This document shows positions 15,639 through 21,625 of a DNA stretch of 28,017 bases, piece after piece. The notes beneath the pieces are model-generated. The model saw only the letters and a program-made list of their open reading frames with translations. It did no database searches and was not told where the DNA came from. This DNA comes from CAYZQE01 sp964480635 (GTDB lineage Bacteria > Pseudomonadota > Gammaproteobacteria > GCA-001735895): contig CAYZQE010000020.1 of assembly GCA_964480635.1 (NCBI GenBank), positions 1 through 28,017 on the forward strand, read 5' to 3'. The position numbers and the translations under genes are program-made. Position 1 is the stretch's first letter. The number at the start of each line of letters is the position of its first letter.

Positions 15639-16124
15639 TTAGATGCGTTCTGAAAGTTCATATTCAATATTAATGAAAGCACCAATTTCAGCTAGAAAGC
15701 GAATGGTTCTCGCGCCTAAGCCAACATCAGGGCATGTTTCACTTTTATCGGTAGATAGCGTTAGAACAATGCTAATCCTTGGAGATAAATTGTACCCTTC
15801 AATGACTTTAAGGATAATGTCTTTTTTTGGCTCAATCTGTTTTAAAAGAATATCAACTAGCGCATAAACGTCTGTCACATTCTCAACGGTATCTGTTGAT
15901 ATCTCCCAGCTACTTAAAATAGGCTTATCAAGGGCGCTTCCTGAGCCATTTGAATTGACTGAGGTGGGTTGAAGGCCAAGAGCAGCAGTTAAATTATCTG
16001 GGTCGAAAAGATAACCGGCAAGCATAAAGTAGGCTCTCGCTTTGTTCGGGGTCATAATGTATTTCTCATGGGATAAGTAGTATAAAGAATTATAGCGCGA
16101 TAGAGATATAGATACAGTAGCCAT
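15639..16124 (-). CDS. DUF4279-like protein of unknown function
   Basis: This is a soluble 161-residue product without membrane segments. ARAYFMLAGYLFDPDNLTAA, LGLQPTS, a WEIST strand and a closing VGLGARTIRFLAEIGAFINI (about 132-151) follow the pattern I associate with DUF4279, whose function is unknown. The family match is from memory of the motif layout. An internal ATG at 16055 (MTPNKARAYF) would give 138 residues and begins right at the conserved domain, so the annotated start at 16124 may be too long. The gene is divergent from aprM across 171 bases and probably co-transcribed with the MFS gene, 27 bases downstream. Confidence 0.7.
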   Translation of the reverse strand: MATVSISLSRYNSLYYLSHEKYIMTPNKARAYFMLAGYLFDPDNLTAALGLQPTSVNSNGSGSALDKPILSSWEISTDTVENVTDVYALVDILLKQIEPKKDIILKVIEGYNLSPRISIVLTLSTDKSETCPDVGLGARTIRFLAEIGAFINIEYELSERI

Positions 16125-16295
16125 TTAGGGTAAGAATATTAGAATAAATTAACATTAAGTTTTTTTATGGGGTTGATGAGTGGCTATAAGTTTTACATAT
16201 ACCCTCAGCAGCCATTTTATAGTAGTAATTCTAGTGAATGTCAAATAGAATACGCACCGCTTTATTAATAAGACAACCTATGAGGACTTTGAGTA
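16125..16295. promoter_or_regulatory. Divergent intergenic region upstream of aprM
   Basis: These 171 bases between the DUF4279-like gene and aprM must hold the start of the apr operon. I see no convincing paired -35/-10 set. The one notable element is an inverted repeat, ATTCTA (16228-16233) and TAGAAT (16246-16251) spaced by 12 bases, which could be an operator or include a -10 hexamer. A GAGG ribosome-binding site lies at 16282-16285, ten bases before the aprM ATG. Confidence 0.45.
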
Positions 16296-17132
16296 ATGTT
16301 TACCACTAATCCATTCGCCGAATTGTCGGCGACCATCCCTGAATTTGCAATGCAAGCTTTTGTTGTTGTAATGTTCATCCTAGTAATAGGCGGTACAATT
16401 ATTGACATGCTTCACAAGAAAAGTGCTCAATACTTTTTTGAAAATGCCAAAAAAGGAGAAGCTAATGCTAAACGCAAGGTTGATTCTGGCGAAAAAGTGT
16501 CAATGGTTATCCAGACAGTAACAAGTGAAGTTTTAACGTCAAGTGAATTTGCTAGTACAAAACGACGCATTTCCCATTTGTTCACAATGTATGGTTTTAT
16601 CATCTTTGTTGCGACAACGGTTACATTAATTTTTGGTTACGCAACAGAAGCTGACGCAGGCCTTGTTTCTACATTTTGGCACATTGGTGCATTAATGTTA
16701 TGTTTCGGCGGCTATTGGTTTTGGTTCGCTATCCGTGTAGACGTAGCATCTGAAGGTGTTAATTGGTACAACGTTGAAAGAGCAGATATGTTTATCCTTT
16801 CTTTATTAGCGACTTGTACATTTGCATTATTATGGTCTGGTAATCAAGGGTCTACTGCTGGTTGGGTTTTCTTTGGTTTATTTATCGCATCGGCTGCTGT
16901 TCTTTTTGGAGGCGTTATCGTTTCTAAATTTGCACATATGTTCTTTAAGCCTGCTGCTGCATACCAAAAACGTATGACTAAAGCTGACGGTTCTGTTGAG
17001 AATCTTCCACTTAAATACGACCTTACTGATGCTGCTGTACATGCAAAATTTCCTGATATCCCTGAATATATGGGTAAGAACCCTCAGAATATGGGTCCTG
17101 GTATCAAGCGTGAAGCACCTAATCACTACTAA
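16296..17132 (+). CDS. aprM: APS reductase membrane anchor AprM
   Basis: The 278-residue product has about five hydrophobic segments (near 18-38, 96-115, 127-147, 165-181 and 189-212) and a hydrophilic C-terminal tail ending near PNHY. Immediately upstream of aprBA, this is the place and size of AprM, the subunit thought to pass electrons from AprBA to the quinone pool in sulfur oxidisers that lack QmoABC. Histidines beside or within membrane segments (H40, H94, H129, H214) could bind haem, but this is inference. It is divergent from the DUF4279-like gene. aprB begins 27 bases after its stop. Confidence 0.85.
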   Translation: MFTTNPFAELSATIPEFAMQAFVVVMFILVIGGTIIDMLHKKSAQYFFENAKKGEANAKRKVDSGEKVSMVIQTVTSEVLTSSEFASTKRRISHLFTMYGFIIFVATTVTLIFGYATEADAGLVSTFWHIGALMLCFGGYWFWFAIRVDVASEGVNWYNVERADMFILSLLATCTFALLWSGNQGSTAGWVFFGLFIASAAVLFGGVIVSKFAHMFFKPAAAYQKRMTKADGSVENLPLKYDLTDAAVHAKFPDIPEYMGKNPQNMGPGIKREAPNHY

Positions 17133-17159
17133 TTAACTAATTTTAAAGAGAGAAATATT

Positions 17160-17651
17160 ATGCCTACTTTTGTATATATGACTCGTTGCGATGGTTGCGG
17201 TCACTGTGTTGACATCTGTCCATCGGACATCATGCATATCGATAAAACCCTTCGACGTGCTTACAATATCGAACCTAACATGTGTTGGGAATGTTATTCA
17301 TGTGTAAAAGCTTGTCCACATAGTGCTATTGACGTACGTGGTTATGCTGACTTTGCACCACTTGGTCACTCTGTACGTGTAGACCGTGATGAAGAAGCGG
17401 GAACAATCGCTTGGCGCATCAAATTCCGTAACGGAAAGAAAGACATGGAGTTATTGGCTCCAATCACCACTAAGCCTTGGGGTGAATTCATTCCTCAGCT
17501 TGCTGATGAAGCTGCACCTAGCCAAGAAATGCGCGACAGCCATTTACTCTTTAACGAACCGAAGTACATTCAACTTGATAAAGATGGTAAAGATAGTTTA
17601 CACACTCTCGAGTCAAATGGCCTTACATTGAAATCAGGAGTTTACTACTAA
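17160..17651 (+). CDS. aprB: Adenylylsulfate reductase beta subunit
   Basis: This is the electron-transfer subunit of APS reductase. The 163-residue product has two [4Fe-4S] sites: Cys10, Cys13, Cys16 and Cys20 (RCDGCGHCVDICP) and Cys42, Cys45, Cys48 and Cys52 (MCWECYSCVKACP), followed by the long C-terminal extension that wraps around AprA in known structures. GAGAGAAATATT precedes the ATG. The TAA stop shares a base with the aprA start (TAATG), so the two subunits are likely made by coupled translation at equal levels. Confidence 0.96.
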   Translation: MPTFVYMTRCDGCGHCVDICPSDIMHIDKTLRRAYNIEPNMCWECYSCVKACPHSAIDVRGYADFAPLGHSVRVDRDEEAGTIAWRIKFRNGKKDMELLAPITTKPWGEFIPQLADEAAPSQEMRDSHLLFNEPKYIQLDKDGKDSLHTLESNGLTLKSGVYY

Positions 17652-19522
17652 TGGGTTACCAAACAATAATTGAAGATGATATCGACATCTTAGTTGCTGG
17701 TGCAGGCCTTGGTGGTACTGGTGCAGCATTTGAAGCAAGATATTGGGGCAAAGACAAGAAGATCGTCATAGCTGAAAAAGCAAACATTGATCGTTCTGGT
17801 GCTGTTGCACAGGGTCTTTACGCCATTAACTGTTACATGGGTACTCGTTTTGGTGAGAACAACCCTGAAGATCACGTTCGTTATGCACGTATGGATCTTA
17901 TGGGTATGTTGCGCGAAGATTTAGCCTTTGATATGGCGCGTCACGTTGACTCGGCTGTTCACCAGTTTGAAGACTGGGGCTTACCTATTATGCGTGACCC
18001 TAAGTCTGGAACATACTTACGTGAAGGACGCTGGCAGATTATGATTCATGGTGAATCATATAAGCCAATCGTTGCTGAAGCGGCTAAAAAGTCTGCTGAT
18101 AAAGTATACAACCGTGTTTGTGTGACTCATTTATTAATGGATGACTCTAAAGATAACCGTATTGCTGGTGCAGTTGGTTTTAACGTACGTACTGGTAACT
18201 ACCACGTCTTTAAAGCAAAAACTGTTATCGTTGGTGCTGGTGGTGCTTCAAACATCTTTAAACCTCGTTCAGTTGGTGAAGGCGCAGGTCGTGTATGGTA
18301 TGCACCTTGGTCTTCTGGTTCTGCTTATGGTCTTATGATCGGTGCAGGCGCAAGAATGACACAGATGGAAAACCGCATTGTATTAGCACGTTTTAAAGAT
18401 GGTTATGGCCCAGTTGGCGCATATTTCTTACATCTTAAAACTTATACTCAAAACTGTAATGGTGAAGAGTATGAATCTAAGTGGTTCCCAGCTCTAACTG
18501 AAATGGTTGGTAAAGAGTATCTTGATACAGAAAACCAGCATTTTTCACACAAGCCAATTCCTACTTGTTTACGTAACCATGCATTTATAAACGAAGTCAA
18601 TGCTGGTCGCGGCCCAATTCACATGGTCACTATGGAAGCCTTCCAAGACCCTCACTTAGAGGAAATTGGGTGGCACAACTTCTTAGGCATGACAGTTGGT
18701 CAAGCCGTTCTTTGGGCTGCTACTGACGTAGATCCTAAGTATGAAAACCCAGAGCTAACAACGTCTGAGCCATATGTTATGGGTTCACACGCGACAGGTT
18801 GTGGCGCATGGTGCTCAGGCCCTGAAGATTTATCTCCTGATGAATACTTCTGGGGTTATAACCGTATGACGACTGTTGAAGGCTTATTTGGTGCAGGTGA
18901 TGCTGTTGGTGGAACGCCACACGCATTCTCATCGGGTTCTTTTACAGAAGGCCGTTTAGCTGCTAAAGCTGCTTGTCAATATATTGATGATGGCAAAGCA
19001 AAGGGTGTTACTGTTTCTCAAAAGCAGATTGATGACCTTAAGGCAACAATCTACAAGCCTATGGAAACTTACACTGTTGGCCGTAATGAAATTGTTGCTG
19101 GTTCAGTTAATCCTAACTACATTAACCCAAGACAAGGCCTTGATCGTTTACAGAAGATGATGGACGAGTATTGTGGTGGTTTTGGTGTTAACTACATGAC
19201 TAACGACAAGTTACTTCAAATTGGTCTTAAGAAGATGGGCGCTTTTGCCGAAGATTTAGAGAAAATTGCTGCTGAAGACATACACGAATTACTTCGTGCA
19301 TGGGAATTGAAGCATCGTTTCCTTACTTCTGAAGCTGTGTTCCACCACACTTTATTCCGTAAAGAAACTCGCTGGCCTGGTTATTATTACCGTGGTGATG
19401 CGATGAAGTTAGATGATGATAACTGGCACGTACTAACAGTTTCTCATCGTGATCGTAATACAGGTGCTTATACAATGTCTAAAGCCCCTTGTTATCACCT
19501 AGTCGATAACGAAGAGAAGTAG
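17651..19522 (+). CDS. aprA: Adenylylsulfate reductase alpha subunit (FAD)
   Basis: This is the catalytic flavoprotein. The 623-residue product has an N-terminal FAD-binding fold, DILVAGAGLGGTGAAFEARY (about residues 12-31), then RSGAVAQGLYAINCYMG near 48-64 and VIVGAGGASNIFKPRSVGEG (about 192-211). In sulfur oxidisers it works in reverse, joining sulfite and AMP to make APS and two electrons; ATP sulfurylase or APAT would complete the pathway outside this window. The direction is inferred from the AprM partner and the proteobacterial setting; a sulfate reducer would normally carry Qmo genes. No frameshift is seen, and it ends in a strong terminator. Confidence 0.97.
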   Translation: MGYQTIIEDDIDILVAGAGLGGTGAAFEARYWGKDKKIVIAEKANIDRSGAVAQGLYAINCYMGTRFGENNPEDHVRYARMDLMGMLREDLAFDMARHVDSAVHQFEDWGLPIMRDPKSGTYLREGRWQIMIHGESYKPIVAEAAKKSADKVYNRVCVTHLLMDDSKDNRIAGAVGFNVRTGNYHVFKAKTVIVGAGGASNIFKPRSVGEGAGRVWYAPWSSGSAYGLMIGAGARMTQMENRIVLARFKDGYGPVGAYFLHLKTYTQNCNGEEYESKWFPALTEMVGKEYLDTENQHFSHKPIPTCLRNHAFINEVNAGRGPIHMVTMEAFQDPHLEEIGWHNFLGMTVGQAVLWAATDVDPKYENPELTTSEPYVMGSHATGCGAWCSGPEDLSPDEYFWGYNRMTTVEGLFGAGDAVGGTPHAFSSGSFTEGRLAAKAACQYIDDGKAKGVTVSQKQIDDLKATIYKPMETYTVGRNEIVAGSVNPNYINPRQGLDRLQKMMDEYCGGFGVNYMTNDKLLQIGLKKMGAFAEDLEKIAAEDIHELLRAWELKHRFLTSEAVFHHTLFRKETRWPGYYYRGDAMKLDDDNWHVLTVSHRDRNTGAYTMSKAPCYHLVDNEEK

Positions 19523-19533
19523 AGCTAGAGCTT

Positions 19534-19583
19534 AACAATCTGCTTTAATACTCATTTATGAAATATTTGAGTAGATTGTTTTT
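19534..19583 (+). terminator. Possible first hairpin after aprA
   Basis: AACAATCT (19534-19541) pairs with AGATTGTT (19573-19580), and inside it ACTCA pairs with TGAGT. TTTC follows the right arm, so this could be a weak terminator ahead of the stronger one at 19591. An 8-base bulge on the left arm lowers confidence. Confidence 0.35.
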
Positions 19584-19590
19584 CTAGATT

Positions 19591-19624
19591 AAAAAAACCA
19601 ACACAATTGTGTTGGTTTTTTTTT
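19591..19624 (+). terminator. Strong terminator of the apr operon
   Basis: A perfect 32-base palindrome spans 19591-19622, centred on AATT, with core arms ACCAACACA and TGTGTTGGT, A7 on one side and T9 on the other. It is symmetrical, so it could stop transcription from either strand, but only + strand genes precede it. Confidence 0.92.
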
Positions 19625-19641
19625 ATCTGCACCTATATAGT
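19612..19641 (+). promoter_or_regulatory. Possible promoter of the downstream trio
   Basis: TTGGTT (19612-19617) and TATAGT (19636-19641) are 18 bases apart, with the -35 lying in the right arm of the apr terminator. Only the -10 is a good match. It would start transcription near 19648, about 25 bases before the ATG at 19673. Confidence 0.35.
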
Positions 19642-19672
19642 CCCCCAGTAATTAATAGACGAAAAATTTATT

Positions 19673-20023
19673 ATGAATATATTAGATAAAACTGATGAAG
19701 AGATATTCGAGATTTCACACCCAATGTGGGAAGATCTCGTTAGATTCTCAAATGAAGAAAACTATGGCGCATTTACTCGGCACTTTTCGAGTGAATTTAT
19801 GATGGGTGCCAATGAAATCGAAATGGGTAAGCAGTTTGCTCGAAGTGAACTGACTAAAAACCTTGATAAAGAATATCAATGTTTAGGCACCATCCGTAGA
19901 GGCGATTACATCACTGTACTTTACAAGCAAACAAACCTTAAAAAAGAAGGTGAGTGGCTTGGTCGTTTAGTGCTAGGTTACGAAAAAGAAAAGGTCAAAA
20001 TTTTTGGCGCGACACTTTTTTAA
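19673..20023 (+). CDS. Conserved-looking protein of unknown function, 116 residues
   Basis: I do not recognise this gene. It encodes a soluble, fairly acidic 116-residue protein starting MNILDKTDEEIFEISHPMWE and ending WLGRLVLGYEKEKVKIFGAT plus LF. There is no signal peptide, membrane segment or cysteine cluster. The N-terminal helices followed by closing beta-strands, and a WLGRLVLGYE-type strand, would suit a cystatin/NTF2-like fold, but that is a guess. It has no clear Shine-Dalgarno. It lies after the apr terminator and only four bases ahead of the SlyD-like gene, so the two are probably expressed together. Confidence 0.85.
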   Translation: MNILDKTDEEIFEISHPMWEDLVRFSNEENYGAFTRHFSSEFMMGANEIEMGKQFARSELTKNLDKEYQCLGTIRRGDYITVLYKQTNLKKEGEWLGRLVLGYEKEKVKIFGATLF

Positions 20024-20027
20024 TATT

Positions 20028-20531
20028 ATGTCTGATCCTATACAAAAAGGTAAATACGTCGAATTAAACTATAAAGTCATCGACTCAAAAACGGGTGATG
20101 TGCTTTCTACGGTTGAATTCCCATTAGGTTATGTGCATGGTGAAAATGATACCTTAGCAGAATCTGTCACCGATGAACTTGAAGGTAAAATGCCTGGCGA
20201 TGTTATCGAGCTTTCTATTGATTGCGATAAAATTTATGGTGAGCGAGATGAAACATTAGTGTTCACAGATCATATTGATAATGTGCCCGAAGAATACCGA
20301 AAAGTGGGTGTGACAGTGACCATGGAAAACGATAAAGGTGACCCCAAAAACTTTATTGTGACCAGAGTCGATGAAAAGTCAGTAACCGTTGATGGTAATC
20401 ACCCTTATTGTGGTCGTGAAGTGACTTTTCTTCTCGAAGTTTTAAATGTACGTGAGCCAACCGACGAAGAGTTTGATGTTGGTGGTGCCGTTGGTGATAA
20501 TCCGAGTCTCGATGAAATTCTCAATAAATAA
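20028..20531 (+). CDS. SlyD-like FKBP-type peptidyl-prolyl isomerase
   Basis: The 167-residue product matches the SlyD layout: an FKBP half (IQKGKYVELNYKVIDSKTGD, then FPLGYVHGEN), an inserted chaperone flap at about 72-122, and the closing VDGNHPYCGREVTFLLEVLN and VREPT. These enzymes turn prolyl bonds and help fold proteins in the cytoplasm. It lacks the histidine-rich metal-binding tail of E. coli SlyD and instead ends in an acidic segment. The ATG at 20028 was chosen because it gives MSDPIQKGKY; an in-frame upstream start would run into the preceding gene. The TPR gene start lies inside its last codons. Confidence 0.9.
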   Translation: MSDPIQKGKYVELNYKVIDSKTGDVLSTVEFPLGYVHGENDTLAESVTDELEGKMPGDVIELSIDCDKIYGERDETLVFTDHIDNVPEEYRKVGVTVTMENDKGDPKNFIVTRVDEKSVTVDGNHPYCGREVTFLLEVLNVREPTDEEFDVGGAVGDNPSLDEILNK

Positions 20532-21537
20532 CACTTTTTACCCTGATAATGCTGTTTTAGAACAAGCGTTAGCGCGTTATGTTCAATTGGCTTCGGGTCA
20601 AATTCAAGGCCAAATACTGCCCGATCAAGATGTATTGGCACCTGATAATTTTAGCAATACACGTGGCAACTATGAGCAACGTCAATATGATTTAAAATTT
20701 TTAGACGATGCTCGTGATTTTTTTAGTGAATTTTTAAATGATGATTTACGTCAAGAAAACCCATTAGGGTGGGCTGATACACACAACCAGTTAGGTAATA
20801 TATTTGGTGCGTTAGCACAACAGGCTAGTGATGCTGCTTTATATGAAAAGGCGATTGAATCGTTTTCTTTTGCATTAGAAGAATACAAGCAAAAGGAAAA
20901 CCCTAATGAATGGGCAGCGACTCAATACAATTTAGGCGTAGCATATCAAGCGTTAGGGCGACAGTTACAAGATCAAAAGCTTTTTAAAAAATCAGTAGAT
21001 GCATTGACTGATGCCTTATTAGAATGGTCACGTAAAAATGTCCCAAAAGAATGGGCATCAACCATGTTCCATTTAGGGGCTTCATTACATGGTCAAGCAA
21101 TGTTATTAAAAGGTAATCGCACCTTTCAAAAAGCAGTGGTTGCGTATAAAAATGCATTAGAAGAATACGATGCCGACTTAACGCCTTTTGAACTGTCTTC
21201 AACGCACAACAATCGTGGCGCGGTGTTACATCATCTAGGCGAATCTGAAGAAAATGTAGGGCGTATAGAAGAAGCGATTAGGTCTTATGAAACGGCAGAG
21301 TTGGTGTTATTAGAGCAGCAGCAGCCGTTTCATTTTGCTGTTTTATGTAAAATTAATATGGCAACAGCAAATTTGGTGTTAGCCACATTAACCAACGATA
21401 AAATATTGGCTGAAGAATGCGCTGATAAATTTGAATTAATCTTAGCGTGTTTTCCACATGCGCTGCAGCCGGACAGTGTTACTTATTGTGAAGAGCAATA
21501 TCAAAAGGCTTTAGACTTTTATAAGCCCGTCATTTAA
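20512..21537 (+). CDS. Tetratricopeptide repeat protein
   Basis: The 341-residue product has an N-terminal segment of about 60 residues and then at least four TPR-like repeats of about 43-48 residues. Each has the pattern W-A-x-T-x-x-x-L-G followed by K-A-x-x-x-x-x-A-L-E (examples NEWAATQYNLGVAYQALG and KEWASTMFHLGASLHGQAML). Such repeats form helical scaffolds for protein partners. There is no signal peptide, so it is probably cytoplasmic. The start at 20512 (MKFSINNTFYPD) overlaps the SlyD-like gene by 20 bases in another frame, which suggests coupled expression. The partner is unknown. Confidence 0.85.
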   Translation: MKFSINNTFYPDNAVLEQALARYVQLASGQIQGQILPDQDVLAPDNFSNTRGNYEQRQYDLKFLDDARDFFSEFLNDDLRQENPLGWADTHNQLGNIFGALAQQASDAALYEKAIESFSFALEEYKQKENPNEWAATQYNLGVAYQALGRQLQDQKLFKKSVDALTDALLEWSRKNVPKEWASTMFHLGASLHGQAMLLKGNRTFQKAVVAYKNALEEYDADLTPFELSSTHNNRGAVLHHLGESEENVGRIEEAIRSYETAELVLLEQQQPFHFAVLCKINMATANLVLATLTNDKILAEECADKFELILACFPHALQPDSVTYCEEQYQKALDFYKPVI

Positions 21538-21567
21538 TATTTTGACTCAATTTTCTTAAATCAGTAT

Positions 21568-21600
21568 TGGGTTCACTGTTTAACTTCAGTTAAAATAGTG
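21568..21600 (+). promoter_or_regulatory. uvrA: Possible uvrA promoter with an overlapping dyad
   Basis: TTGGGT (21568-21573) and TAAAAT (21591-21596) are 17 bases apart, and an imperfect dyad spans 21574-21600, with core TTTAAC-TTCA-GTTAAA and outer CACT/AGTG. The dyad could be an operator. It does not match the E. coli LexA box (CTG-N10-CAG): the nearest CTG and CAG here are only eight bases apart. Confidence 0.35.
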
Positions 21601-21625
21601 GGCTTAATCATTTACAGTTAATCCA

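Noticed and set aside
21574..21600. Dyad before uvrA considered as a terminator of the TPR gene
   Set aside because: No T-run follows the right arm and it overlaps a promoter-like -10, so an operator or chance is more likely.
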